This document shows, piece after piece, positions 1 through 10,600 of a DNA stretch of 64,000 nt. A program made the translations under genes and the position numbers. Source of the DNA: Pleurodeles waltl. Lineage: Eukaryota; Chordata; Amphibia; Caudata; Salamandridae. The stretch covers positions 170,857,272 through 170,921,271 of the forward strand of contig NC_090450.1 in the NCBI RefSeq assembly GCF_031143425.1, written 5' to 3'. Numbering within the stretch: position 1 is the first letter of the stretch; each line of letters starts with the position of its first letter. The notes beneath the pieces were generated by a model. It worked only from the letters and a program-made list of their open reading frames with translations, was not told where the DNA came from and did no database searches.

Positions 1-427
1 GCCTTCATCATTATTCTCTTATCTCTCTTCTCCTTTCTTTCCTTCAAGTCTTTCTATGTTGCTTTGGGTTATCATCTGTTGGTGAAAAATGAGCCCAGTC
101 TCCTAAAATGAGAGCAGGTGGTTAAAGATGAGTATGAATACTTCACTTAGGAGAGTGGTCTCACCTCTAGAGAGTGCAGACAGCTAAAGCAATCACATCT
201 GCTTGGAAATATGGTACATATGGAATATTATGCCTGGTGAAGTAGACTGTCAGTTGAGATAGTTTGTTCAATTCTTGGGTAAAGGAAGCTTTACGCTGAC
301 AAAAGGAAACATTGTTTTATGTGTAGTTTACAAAAGTGTGAGTCTCCTGGCTTGCATGTATACTCGTAAGGGGCTCAAAAGTACTCATGATAGACCTGCT
401 AAACATATTTGTGAGGTCTTAAGATCT
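1..427. other. No gene seen
   Basis: I see no supported gene or RNA in this stretch. A short open frame starting at 275 runs into the minisatellite that follows and has no recognisable domain, so it is not called. Confidence 0.5.
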
Positions 428-559
428 GATGTCACTTCTTGTGATGCCACTTCCTGTAATGTCATGGCTTGTGATGGCACTTCCGGTGATGTCAATTACT
501 GTGATGCTTCGTGCAATGTCATGCACTGTGATGCCACACGCCTGGATGTCACTTGTATG
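428..559. repeat. 15-bp minisatellite
   Basis: About eight to nine imperfect copies of a 15-bp unit of the form GATGTCACTTCCTGT lie head to tail, with one copy carrying a 12-bp partial unit. Because 15 is divisible by three, the array stays open in one frame and creates a false cysteine- and aspartate-rich peptide. It reads as a simple tandem repeat rather than coding sequence. Confidence 0.8.
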
Positions 560-723
560 CTGCCTAACTAGGTTAGTCTAGGTTAGTCCTCTCACTTCTT
601 TTTTTGGAACTTGTGCCCTGTCAAAAGTGTTACAGATAGCCGTAGTATTCCCATATCTTTACTGGTTACAAGTTGTAACCTGTAGAATGGCGCATACAAT
701 TATAATATTGGAGTTAACACATA

Positions 724-1240
724 GGGGCAGATTTAAGAGCCCCTTCTGGCACTTTAGCGCCACCTTAGTGTAATTTTTCTGACACTAAGGTGGGCCTAAG
801 GTGGCCTTTCCCCCGTGCCATATTTACAAAGTGGCGGAATGCATGCATTGCTCCACTTTGTAACCCTTTGCCCCACATTATGCCTCCACCAGGCATAATG
901 TATGCAAGAGGGAGTGTTCCCCCGATAGGAGGCCCAAAAAAATGGCACAGTGAAATTTAAAAGATTTGACTTGCGACATTTTTTCTGTCATTTTTAACAC
1001 CTGTTCAGAGCAGGCATTAAAAAGACACACCCATTTAAATCAATAGTCCTGCTTGCACTTTGCTCAGTAGCGTCAAACTTTTTAACGCTAGTGTAGCAAA
1101 GCGCCACAATAGCATTACAAATTTTGACTCTATTGTTCTACCGCCCTGGTGTGCCATATGTTAAATATGGCCCACACATGGTGGCGGCAAGAAAAGTGCT
1201 GCTGCACTTGATGCAGCGTCACTTTTCTTAAATTCGGCTC
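724..1240. mobile_element. MITE, GGGGCATATTTA-type, 3-bp target duplication
   Basis: A 517-bp non-coding element with degenerate terminal inverted repeats: it begins GGGGCAGATTTAAGA and ends with the near complement TCTTAAATTCGGCTC. ATA flanks both ends (721-723 and 1241-1243), a 3-bp target duplication as expected for PIF/Harbinger transposition. Internal segments resemble the elements at 8.3, 9.1, 23.05 and 47.7 kb, including the words for a 'no' 3' CATTATGCCTGG-like block and a TAACGCC/GGCGTTA-like palindrome. It has no transposase and would depend on an autonomous relative. The Harbinger assignment is an inference from termini and duplication length. Confidence 0.75.
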
Positions 1241-1322
1241 ATAGAATTCTGCAAGTTTTCTCCTAATTTCGACTCATTTTCCAGGCATATTTCCAACTCC
1301 TTTTTTCAGCTCTCGTCCACTT

Positions 1323-1585
1323 AGGGTCTGATTTATGAAAAGTTAGAAATATAGGCCCATATTTATACTTTTTGAGGGCCACATTTGCGCCGCTTTTTGA
1401 CGTAAAAGCAGCACAAACTTACAAAATACAATTTTATTTTGTAGGTTTGCGCCGCTTTTGCGTCAAAAAAATGTGCACTAAATAGTATAAATATGGGCCA
1501 TGATATAATATTTTGTAAGTTTACGCCGTTTTTGCGTCAAAAATATGACGCTAAAACGGCGCTATCTTTACATAAATCAGGCCCT
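1323..1585. mobile_element. Short MITE (outer element of a nest)
   Basis: The termini are AGGGTCTGATTTATG at the left and CATAAATCAGGCCCT at the right, inverted repeats with one mismatch. The body between them is interrupted by a second short element at 1354-1499. The remaining internal sequence is A/T-rich and palindromic, with repeated GCGTCAAAA-like words. It has no coding capacity. The nest shows that this element was present before the inner one. Confidence 0.7.
1354..1499. mobile_element. Short MITE nested in another MITE
   Basis: A 146-bp element with perfect ends GGCCCATATTTATACT and its near complement AGTATAAATATGGGCC. Almost its whole length is an imperfect palindrome with an AT-rich centre near 1430. 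The same terminal type marks the larger elements at 6.86, 14.6 and 61.8 kb, so this is probably a minimal deletion derivative of that family. No transposase is present. Confidence 0.8.
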
Positions 1586-1647
1586 TTGAGCCCTGCGTGT
1601 GTGGTAGAAAACGCTTTTAATTCTCCTAGCAGCAGTTTTCCTTTCTT

Positions 1648-1662
1648 CCACTAGATGGCGCT
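1648..1662 (+). promoter_or_regulatory. Candidate CTCF binding site
   Basis: The 15 bases CCACTAGATGGCGCT match every position of the vertebrate CTCF core consensus CCASYAGRKGGCRSY. CTCF is a zinc-finger DNA-binding protein that sets chromatin loop boundaries. Occupancy cannot be judged from sequence, and one core match is expected by chance at modest frequency, so this is only a candidate. Confidence 0.4.
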
Positions 1663-3072
1663 GCAGCTGCATGTCGAGGAATGATGGTAACCTCACAGAC
1701 CGGTTTTAGTAAAAGTCTGTAGGAATCTGAGCATAACAGATAAATATATAGATAATATCGATATTTTCGAAGAACACAAACAAACAGTTACTTAATGGAC
1801 AAAGTAAGCGTGGAGCTCATCTATGCGCCTGGCTTTGGTGAGCTAACGGTAAAGGGGTGTTCTATCATTATGACAGTCCTTATACCGCCACATACAGGCC
1901 AACATTTTTAAAGAGAAGAGTGGGAAAATCTAAAAAAAATAAACGGGCGAACTTACCTCCCTATTGTCTTCTGTTGAAGGAGAGGCAATTCCAGGCGGGA
2001 GACTGCCAGTATGACGCAATTTTTTGCTTCAAAAATCGGGACTCTGCCCCCTCAATAGGGTCTATTGGCATGTATGTCGCTGTAAGCAGAGCTCTAATTG
2101 GCAACCTATAAAACCTGATTTACCGTGAAGGATATGAATGTTTACTTATTGAGGGGAATTTTCTAAATAAGCCTTTCATAAAATATTTTATGAGTTTCAG
2201 AGAAGAGTGTGTTCCTGTTTTTGGAGCCTGGAGATGGCTGCTGGATAAACGTTAATGTAGGGCGGACTTAACCCAGAAAGTGCAAAGGTGGATTAAATAA
2301 TATAACAAGCACTAGCAATGCCAAAAGTTCCTGCTTGAAAGAAATGTATGATAATTTGAATAATTACAAGTAAAGAGCATGGACATGGATATGTTTTTGT
2401 GAGGAAGCTAAGAACTATAGAATAATATTGATGTTGTTTAAAAGGTCCAGTGGCAGTTCCACTGCCAAGCCAGACCTAAAAATCCATGTAGATTAATGAC
2501 TGCCTTGCTCCCATCTGTGCTGCTGCCAGACAAAAACAACATAAATACCTACTTCATCATCATCATGATCATCAAAGATGGCGTTTTCCAGTTGGAAACC
2601 ATAAAAAGGCATACAGACAACAGTAGAGTATCACAAATATCAATTTTAAAACAGTTGAAGTTCGTCACAAATTCTTTAAAAAAATAACGACACCAAAAAC
2701 AATTAATAGAATAACAATATTCATCTAGGCTTTAAAATTTCAGGCTTTTTAAATACATACTAAATTTAAAGCAAAAGATGTCTTCTAATAGTGAAAATTA
2801 TAATATATGACGTGTCTGTTTTCAGGATTTGCAAAGCTTCTAAGAATTTTCTATTACCCATATTGCAACATATTGGTTTAAGCCATTTCTTTCTCGAGGC
2901 CGTATAATATGTCGGGCAAAAGAACGACAAGTGAATTTTTTTCTTCTGCATTTAAAGTGCATATCGTGCAGTGGGCCACCCCAAAGAGTAGTGCCAGATA
3001 ACCATCTAATCGTGTTTGATTTGACCTGGGGTATATCGAAATGAAACTTTATGTAAAGTGATTTTGCAAGTT
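1663..3072. other. No gene seen
   Basis: AT-rich sequence without a recognisable gene or repeat. Open frames of 60-84 codons occur but show no domain, no splice context and no bias that sets them apart from chance. Confidence 0.5.
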
Positions 3073-3306
3073 CTCAAAAAGGCGGTGCACCGCAATATGA
3101 CCAAAACAAATACGTTGTATGAAGTGAAGGAAGAGTCCAATGCTCTGGCAGTGCCGATGAAGAGTACTTCTTTAATAGTTCTTTGCAAGTCCAAAGTGTT
3201 AATTTCACACGGTTGCGTAGATGAGACGTGTTAGGATAAAGAATAAAACAGCCTTGTGTTCTCGCATTTCCGTAAACAAATTGGATAATACTAAGATTGA
3301 ACAGCC

Positions 3307-3351
3307 ACAGCCAACGCGTTTCGCCCAGTTAGAGGGCTTCTTCAGGGCTGT
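3307..3351 (-). ncRNA. Hammerhead-ribozyme-like motif (left arm)
   Basis: Reading the minus strand: a 6-base stem I strand ACAGCC, the conserved core CTGAAGA, a 4-bp stem II GCCC/GGGC with a 7-base loop, the second core GAAA, a minimal stem III, then GGCTGT closing stem I perfectly. One extra A sits between the first core box and stem II. The layout matches the small hammerheads known from Penelope-like elements. Activity is not demonstrated. Confidence 0.65.
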
Positions 3352-4219
3352 ACTACAACCATAAACAGATGTGTATACTATGCCATCAATTGCAAAGAGA
3401 TATAATTACAAAAGTAAGGGTGAAAAATTCAAATTACGAAAGTAGATGAAAAAATGCTGTGTACCAACACATTAATAGAAGTGATGAGCCCGTGCAGATA
3501 TCAAGATGCATGTGTTTTATATCATGCAGAAAGAATTATTTAAAGGAATGTGTCAAGATGGCCAACCAAAGAGTTGATTGAATATAGAAAAAATATTTAC
3601 AAGAGTATATATACAAGGTGTTAGTATATATCCAGTGGCAAGTGAAATCCCAAACAAAGGGGCGTCCGGGTGAGAAGTTAAACAGGTAAAACAAACTGCA
3701 AAAAGACATATCAAAAATGGTATCCAGTCACCCATTCCTCCATTCAATTGGTCTCTGACCTTCACGATTTACAGCTACTTATGTCCCTAGAAGATGATTG
3801 CAGGGAAATAGAAGAGATCTGGATAGACCTGGGGCTTTCGGCACAAACGGGTAGGCATCTTCTGCTCCGTTTGTGTTTGTCGTTCTGATAATTAGCTTTC
3901 TGTTACTCATGAGGTTTGGGTTTTTTCATCTTGGTACATCTATTCGATATGCCTTTTGGACTTTTTTAAGGGACACTTTGCCAGCCTCAATATGTTATTT
4001 TCATTGGTCTCTTATTAGCTATGGAGTGCTGGGACATTTATTTTACATCATTTTCAGAGCGCTTAATTGTTTGACATGGGACTTCTTTCTATGTTGTTTT
4101 TCTATTTCATTTCACTTCATGCTAGCACGTGGTTCAGTTACCACCACTTTGAAGCATATATTCAATATGATTTTGAATAGTATTATTTCTTGATTAACAC
4201 CCTGCCTGCTTCACATTTA

Positions 4220-4245
4220 CCCCCCCCCCCCCCCCCCTTTTTTTT
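4220..4245. repeat. Poly-C/poly-T tract
   Basis: A run of 18 C is followed directly by a run of 8 T, inside the centre of the inverted-repeat element. It is a simple low-complexity tract. Confidence 0.9.
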
Positions 4246-4674
4246 GTTTTCTTGTTAGGTCACTATTCCAGTACTGCATTTTGCTACTATTTTGACTGAC
4301 TGGATACCATTTTTGGTATGTCTTTTTGCAGTTTGTTTTACCTGTTTAACTTCTCACCCGGACGCCCCTTTGTTTCGGATTTCACTTGCCACTGGATATA
4401 TACTAACACCTTGTATATTTACTCTTGTAAATATTTTTTCTATATTCAATTAACTCTTTGGTTGGCCATCTTGACACATTCCTTTAAAAATTATTTCCGC
4501 ATGATATGAAACACGTCCATCTTGATATCTGCACGTGCTCATCACTTCTATTAATGTGTTGGTACACAGCATTTTTTCATCTACTTTCGTAATTTGAATT
4601 TTTCACCCTTACTTTTGTAATTATATCTCTTTGCAATTGATGGCATAATATACATATCTGTTTATGGTTGTATT

Positions 4675-4719
4675 ACAGCCCTGAAGAAGCCCTCTAACTG
4701 GGCGAAACGCGTTGGCTGT
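4675..4719 (+). ncRNA. Hammerhead-ribozyme-like motif (right arm)
   Basis: The forward-strand twin of the motif at 3307-3351. ACAGCC at 4675-4680 pairs with GGCTGT at 4714-4719 (stem I). The core CTGAAGA lies at 4681-4687 and GAAA at 4704-4707. Stem II is GCCC/GGGC and stem III is only two pairs around a GC loop. By analogy, cleavage would follow T4713. Both core boxes match the hammerhead consensus, apart from the extra A before stem II, which I also recall in amphibian Penelope-like motifs. Confidence 0.65.
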
Positions 4720-4953
4720 GGCTGTTCACTCTTAGTATTATCCAATTTGTCTACGGAAATGCGGGAACACAAGGCTGTTTTATTCTTTATCCTAACACGT
4801 CTCATCTACGCAACCGTGTGAAATTAGCACTTTGGACTTGCAAAAAACTATTAAAGAAGTACTGTTCATCGGCACTGCCAGAGCATTGGACTCTTCCTTC
4901 ACTTCATACAACGTATTTGTTTTGGTCATATTGCGGTGCACCGCCTTTTTGAG

Positions 4954-5274
4954 TGTTTTCCAGTGGGGCCGTTCCAGCCCTGTTTAACTCCTTTTTGCAG
5001 CAGGAGCATCGGCGAAGTTGCACGCTCATGGAGACCTAATAGCAGTATTGCTGTTTACATATTTTTAGCTACTACTGGGTATTTACAGGGATGGTGCGTT
5101 GTCTATGAGCTCGCTGCAATCTTCTCTGTCTGCTTTTGATTTTGCAAGTTGTGGTTGTACATTATCTTGATAGGGTTCGAAATCTGTGAGCGGCTTAGCA
5201 TTTAGAACCTGCATGGTATGCCTGCCTTCTCTTGAATTGTTATGGGCTCTGTTTAGTACACATTCCCAATAAGC
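4954..5274. other. No gene seen
   Basis: Sequence between the inverted-repeat element and the LINE remnant. I see no supported feature in it. Confidence 0.5.
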
Positions 5275-6862
5275 CTATATCAAGAACTTCTTGGAGTGGG
5301 CTGGTAATTGGATGGGGGAATCCCAAAAGCAGCTCAGGCCCAGTTTGTTAAACCAGATCTGAACATGACGGAGCCAGGGTAATGTAGCATGGCTGTCTAG
5401 CCCTCGAATTTCTCTTAATCCCTCTTTAGTGATCCATAGATAGCCATAAAAAAGCAGAGGTCTTAATACAGCTTGGTATTCTAGTCTCTTTATGCCAATA
5501 TCATAGTACACTGCTGTCATTGGTGTATAATTAGGTAGGTGAAGTAACATTCTTACAAAGTTATTTTTGTCCTCAGTAAGTGCACACAGGTTGTCTCTCC
5601 TCCCAAAGTTGCACCCCATAAAGGGCAGCTCTTTGGGCCCTGTGGTTACAGACCTCCAAGGCTGGTGGCACTACTTTAGATTTAGTAGATTGGTGCTTTT
5701 TTGCAATGGCCTTGGGGTTTTGTAACAAGGCAGTTCTGGTTTTACTTAAAAGTGATTTCCAGAACAATTTTGTATCTAGTATTATACCAAAATCACCAAA
5801 ACTGGGCACATACTCCAATTGTTGGTTTTGGCTGTAATGTTTTTCCATAACGACTTATGTGGTCTAATAGCCATGTATTTGAACTTGTTATAGTTAATTT
5901 AAAGGCCATTCATATCGCAGTAATCATTAAAGCTGCCTAATCGTTTTTTCAGCCCCTTTGGTGTTTGGGCCAAGAGGCTCACAGGTATAGGTGTCCCTCC
6001 TATCTTCGGGGAGTCATGATTGCAGTGCTGCAGATGTTGTACATCATCATTAACATAAAGCGAGAATAGAGTGGGCGTCAGCACACAATACGGCCTTACT
6101 CCCCTTTTCATAGGTATTGCATCCGTAAGATCGTCCCGGGTCCTCAGTGAACCCTGGCATAGTTGCCTCGGTGGTGTCCTGACTATTTCTAGCGGAGATC
6201 ATGAGTATGCCTTGCCTTTTTAGCAAATCCCACAGCCGACCTCATGGGACAAGTTCAAAAGCTGCTTTAGGTCAATAAATGCTAAATACAGATGGCCTCC
6301 CCTCAGTTTGGTGTATTTCCATGCTAGGCGCAAAGTCTAATCAATCGTGCTAGTTCTTCCTCTGAATCCCACTTTTCGTCTATCCACTGAGTAAGTTACT
6401 TAAAAGATGTTGGGCATAGACTTTTTGCAGGGTATCTAATAAGCTAATTGGTCTGTTATTAGCAGGTTCCTGCTGGTTATCGTTTTAAAAAAATGGAACA
6501 ATTTCAGCTCCTATGTTTCAGGTACTGGTGCTCCTGGTGCTACTGCATTGCAGAGTACGTTTACATATGGTAGTCACACTGCCCTATCATGTCTCAAGAG
6601 AACGGCTGGGACATTGTCAGGACCCAGGGCTTTTCTTGGCTTGATTGCATCCTTTGCTGCCCTGGTCTTGTCTAAGTAAGTAAGAGGCATGTGGTATGAC
6701 TCCATTTATTTTGATACGATTTGACCCCTGTGCAAGTTGAGAGTGTATAGTGGTGTCAGAATATAAGTGGGTAAAATGTCTGCACCATGTTCCAGGATCC
6801 AAATGATACTCTGAACCAATATTACCAGTTTTACTACATTGGCAATTTTTTTCCAAAAGACT
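5275..6862 (-). pseudogene. LINE (non-LTR) reverse transcriptase, 3' part
   Basis: Reverse-strand coding remnant of a non-LTR retrotransposon. From right to left it shows NNRPISLLDTLQKVYAQHLL (about 6425-6490), a GGHLYLAFIDLKAAF-like catalytic block (about 6250-6300), RGVRPYCVLTPTLFSLYVND just before 6045-6111, and the C-terminal thumb/connection region to 5275. The frame changes several times and stops are scattered, so it is dead. The usual YADD catalytic box falls in a stretch where a deletion has removed it, between the VSLLAQTP words and the preceding IGG. The 5' part of the same reading continues at 7792 beyond a MITE. The protein would have carried out target-primed reverse transcription. 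The clade is not certain. Confidence 0.8.
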
Positions 6863-7788
6863 GAGGGGCATATTTATACTCTGCTTGCGCCGGAATTGCG
6901 TCGTTTTTTTTTACGCAATTCTGACGCAAAACTAACTCCATATTTATACTTTGGCGTTAGACGCATCTAGCGCCAAAGTCCATGGAGTTTGCGTCATTTT
7001 TTAGCGTGGACACCTACTTTGCGTTAATGAGATGCAAGGTAGGTGTTCCCGTGTAAAAAATTGACTCCGAGGCATGTGCGCCGTATTTACACTCCCGGGC
7101 AAAATTCACGCCCGGGAGTGGGCGGGTAAAAAAAAATGACGTACAGCTGCTTTTGTGCCGTTTTTTAGCGCCTGGACAAGGCAGGCGTTAAGGGACCTGT
7201 GGGCTCGGAAGGAGCCCAGAGGTGCCCTCCCATGCCCCCAGGGACACCCCCTGTCACCCTTGCCCACCCCAGGAGGACACCCAAGGCTGGAGGGACCCAT
7301 CCCAGGGACATTAAGGTAAGTTCCGGTAAGTATTTTTTAATATTTTTTTTGTGGCATAGGGGGGCCTGATTTGTGCCCCCCTACATGCCACTATGCCCAA
7401 TGACCATGCCCAGGGGACAGAAGTCCCCTGGGCATGGCCATTGGGCAAGGGGGCATGACTCCTGTCTTTGCTAAGACAGGAGTCATTTCTATGGGGGTTG
7501 GGCGTCGAAAAAAATGGCGCAAATCGGGTTGAGGCGAAAAATTTGCCTCAGCCTGACTTGCCCTATTTTTTGACGCCCAAGCTCCATATCCCCCTACGCC
7601 GGCGCTGCCTGGTGTACGTCGTTTTTTTCCACGCACACCAGGCAGCGCCAGCGGCTAACGCCGGCTAACGTCATTGATTAAATACGGCGCCCGCATGGTG
7701 CTTCAGAATGCCGTTAGCCGGCGCTAATTTTTTTGACGCAAAACTGCGTTAGCGCAGTTTTGCGTCAAAAAGTATAAATATGGCCCTT
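6863..7788. mobile_element. MITE, GGCCCATATTTATACT-type, inside LINE
   Basis: A 926-bp non-coding element with ends GAGGGGCATATTTATACT and AGTATAAATATGGCCCTT. ACT flanks both sides (6860-6862 and 7789-7791). If the termini are set two bases further in, the flanks become TGA/TTA, so the exact duplication is uncertain. The interior is a chain of palindromes (for example the TGACTCCTGTCTT arm pair near 7456-7485) and matches, in inverted order, the element at 61792-62709. Open frames on both strands come from these palindromes. It splits the LINE at 5275-7983. Confidence 0.8.
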
Positions 7789-7791
7789 ACT

Positions 7792-7983
7792 TTTAACTGT
7801 GAAGATAAAGTAATTCCAATTTGTTTCGTCACAATATTTTGTTGCCAAGACTAATGTTTTTTTTTTATACTCTGTCCTTGTCTGCCTTACGTGTTCAATG
7901 TTGCCAGTCTTCAAGGCCATCATTAGGCACCCTTTTGCAACACAGCAATCCTTAGTGTACCAATGATTGCTTTGAGGGCACAT
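7792..7983 (-). pseudogene. LINE reverse transcriptase, upstream part
   Basis: The reverse-strand frame reads a segment with HWYTKDC, AKGCL and VRQTRTEYKKK, the words typical of the linker between endonuclease and RT in vertebrate non-LTR elements. Its frame runs up to the MITE at 7788, and the next LINE residues resume in phase at 6859 when the MITE and one ACT copy are ignored. The endonuclease itself is not visible upstream of 7983. This is the same dead element as 5275-6862. Confidence 0.7.
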
Positions 7984-8294
7984 GACTATGCCAGTAGTAT
8001 TACGATTAGGGATGCAATTGGTCAGGAGTGGGTTAATTTATTTCACTTTAATAGCATCACCACTTCATGTGTGTGTCCCCCTGAAAGTTCAAGATCAGAC
8101 AACTGGATAAATTAGCAAAGTGATTACAGCTGTGTGAAGGGCAATCACTTTTTTTGTGTAAGCACCACATTTCTACCCAATCAAAATATATACACCCAGC
8201 TCCCAACATATGGGTGGAGCAAAGCCCTACTCTAGGTGATTCTCACATAATTGTCTGGCAACAGCTGCATTTTCAAGCCAGACCAATAAGATTT
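7984..8294. other. No gene seen
   Basis: Short unannotated gap between the LINE remnant and a MITE. I see nothing I can support. Confidence 0.5.
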
Positions 8295-8836
8295 TGGGGT
8301 ATATTTACAAGGAACTGGTGCAACAGCTCTGATGTGCCAGTTTTCATGCGCTGCCCTGTGCACCCCTAGCGACACCATGGTAGCACTGTATTTACAATAC
8401 AGCGCACAATGGCGCTCATTAGTACAACTGCACCAAAAATGTTGGCGCAGATGTGGTGCTTTGCTGGAATAGTGCCAAAAATGTTTGTTCTAGTCCAGCA
8501 AAGCTCAGGGAGGCCTATAGGATATAGCACTAGCATCAGTTTAATGCCTGCCCTGAGTGGACGTTAAAAAATGACACCAGAATTGCACAGTGAAATCTTG
8601 TAGATTTCACTGCTCCATTGTTTTGGGCCTCCCTGTGGGGGAATGCCTCCTTTGCATACATTATACCTGGCGCAAGTATATTATGGTGCAGTGGTTTACA
8701 AAGTGGCGCAAAGGTACCATTGTGCCACTTTGTAAGTATGGAGCAGGGTGAGGGTCTGTTTAGCGCCGCCGTTGCATTAAAGAAAATTATGTTACAGCTG
8801 TGCTAGGGGGCGCAAGGGGCTTGTAAATATGCCCCT
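8295..8836. mobile_element. MITE, GGGGCATATTTA-type
   Basis: Starts TGGGGTATATTTACAAG and ends CTTGTAAATATGCCCC, inverted terminal repeats with one mismatch. The interior shares blocks with the elements at 724 and 9119, such as GCATACATTATACCTGG and AGATTTCACTGC words. It is about 540 bp and has no coding capacity. Flanks are TTT/TTA, close to a 3-bp duplication but not exact. Confidence 0.75.
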
Positions 8837-9118
8837 TAATATGGTAGGACTGAAAGTGATGCTGTTGCATGCCACTTTGTCCGTACTTTTACCAATCTTG
8901 TCCTTACTAGATTAGCATGCTGAGTAAGGTTAAGCGGTGGTGTAGGATTTTCCACCACTTGACTAAAACACTGAGAGTTGTCTTACTTCTGTTGGTACAA
9001 TGATGATCTGTGTGCAGTGACTGGTTGCATTTTCTCCAGGATCCTGATAATTAGTAGTACAGGTGACAAAGCATAGACAAACCACCCCCACCCAGAAGAT
9101 TGTGAATGCATCACACCA

Positions 9119-9647
9119 AGGGCCTCATTTAGAGCAAACGGGTGTATCAATTATGATGCGCCACTTTGCTTGCTTCGCCCTGCGCCCCACTAACAACTCC
9201 ATGGTGATGCTCAATTTAAAATACTTTGCACCATAGCACTCGTTAGCACAGCTGCATCAACATTTCTGATGCAGTTGTGGCGTTTTTCTGAAGCAGCGTC
9301 AAACATGTTAACGCTAGTCCACCAAAGCTCGGGGATACTCATTAAAAAGGCCTTGCATCACTTTAAAGCCTGTCCTGAGCAGGCATTAAAAATTGGCGCT
9401 AGAATGATGCAGTGACATTTTGTAGATTTCACTGCGCCATTCCTGTGGGCCTCTTAGCGGGGAAATGCAACCTTTGCATACATTATACCTGGTGCAAGTA
9501 TAATGTGTAGCAAGGGTTTCCAACCTGTGCAATGGTACCATTATTCCAGTTTGTAACTATGGCATTGGGTTGCGGACTGTTCTGGGCCCTAGCGTAAAAT
9601 TAAATAAATGATGCTACGGCAATGCAAGGGGCTTGTAAATGAGCCCC
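9119..9647. mobile_element. MITE, GGGGCATATTTA-type
   Basis: Ends are GGGCCTCATTTAGAG at the left and CTTGTAAATGAGCCCC at the right. It aligns along its length with the element at 8295-8836 in the same orientation, including the GCATACATTATACCTGG block, but many bases differ, so the two are separate old insertions rather than a recent tandem duplication. Non-coding. Confidence 0.75.
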
Positions 9648-10378
9648 AAAGAATTTTGGTAAAAACATGCTTGCAAAAAACTGCATTTCTTGTTTTCCTT
9701 TGTTACAAAGAGTCTTTTCAGGTTCTTTCCCAAATCCATGCAGTCGAAGGGAAAACCAAGTAATATCTTCACTGAAAAAAAAAGATTAAAGTAATAACTA
9801 TATAATTAGGTGTAATAAAAATATGTTTTTGTTTAAAAAAACAAAGGTTAAAGTAACATTATAGTTAGTTCAATATAGAAAATATGGCCACACCTCTTGA
9901 CCCTCATGAAAAAACCTGAACCAGCATGGTATTACTAGCAGAGTAGATTTTGTTTTAAATTTTAAAGTATAGTGGGAGTTTAAATTAAATATGATCAAAT
10001 TATTGCAGAAAAGGTGCATATACTTCACTAGTTTCAAAGGCATGTTGGCTATAATTTTAGAGGTTATATTTAGTCTGGACATGTATTGGTGTGTGTGTGA
10101 GTATTATGATAGATTGTGTCATTTGATTTAGGTGTTAGCATGATCTCCCATTATATGTGCAGTGAAATCAGATATTGATTTGAATGTTTGGCTTTCCTTG
10201 ACTTTGTGTTTCCCTTTTCTGAGGGTCTGGATACTCCCAGATTGCAGTGTAGACAGATCTCCTAACCCGGGCCCACCCAGTTCGACAATGGTTCTGTCTC
10301 ACACACAAAAGTTTATTGTCACTACATGTTATGAGTCCAATGGTTCCAGTGCCCACACACATCACTGAAAGTACACTA
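9648..10378. other. No gene seen
   Basis: AT-rich sequence with poly-A runs near 9775 and 9835. No gene, RNA or repeat could be supported. Confidence 0.5.
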
Positions 10379-10600
10379 GGGGAGTGGTTCCCAACCTGTG
10401 GTCCGGGGACCCCTGGGGGTCCACAAAGCCTCCTCAGGGGGTCCGTGACTGCTTAGAAAATTAAATATTATTAACAGATCAGGTCCCCAGCTTTGAGTAC
10501 TGACTCAGTGGAGGGTCACTGGATTCCAATAATGATTCAGTGGGGGCCATGTGATCCAGTAATGATAAAGTGGGGGTCTACTGCCCTTGGGGAAGAGGTG
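10379..10600. mobile_element. hAT-like transposon end
   Basis: The block GAGTGGTTCCCAACCTGTGG, followed by a G/C-rich GGACCCCTGGGGGTCC palindrome, is the usual look of a vertebrate hAT (Charlie-like) terminus. A matching opposite terminus was not found, and no transposase is readable downstream. Short near-duplicate words (ATTCAGTGGGGG, GTAATGATAAAGTGGGGG) follow. This is probably a truncated non-autonomous copy. Confidence 0.5.

Larger units (their letters stand above)
3073..4953. mobile_element. Penelope-like inverted terminal-repeat pair
   Basis: The left arm (3073-3730) and right arm (4297-4953) are reverse complements over about 657 bp with scattered differences, enclosing a 566-bp centre. 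Each arm contains a hammerhead-ribozyme-like motif with the GAAACGCGTTGG block that is typical of Penelope-like element terminal repeats. No RT or GIY-YIG endonuclease is seen between the arms, so this would be a non-autonomous or internally deleted copy. Head-to-head terminal repeats are known for Penelope-like elements; placing this one there is an inference. The transcript could fold into a long hairpin. The 106-codon frame at 3873-4193 in the centre is hydrophobic but unrecognised, so I do not call it. Confidence 0.65.

Noticed and set aside
275..571. 98-codon forward frame rich in Cys and Asp
   Set aside because: Most of it is the 15-bp minisatellite, whose unit is a multiple of three.
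1857..2111. 84-codon forward frame
   Set aside because: No domain, no splice signals and no relative in the window; length is within chance for such sequence.
3873..4193. 106-codon hydrophobic frame in the centre of the inverted repeat
   Set aside because: T-rich DNA gives Phe/Leu/Ile-rich peptides by itself; no conserved motif, and it ends beside a poly-C/poly-T tract.
5160..5185. GGGTTCGAAATC resembling a tRNA B box
   Set aside because: No A box at the right distance upstream and no cloverleaf can be drawn.
7106..7668. Overlapping 60-80-codon frames on both strands
   Set aside because: They lie inside a palindromic MITE, where open frames on both strands come from inverted arms.
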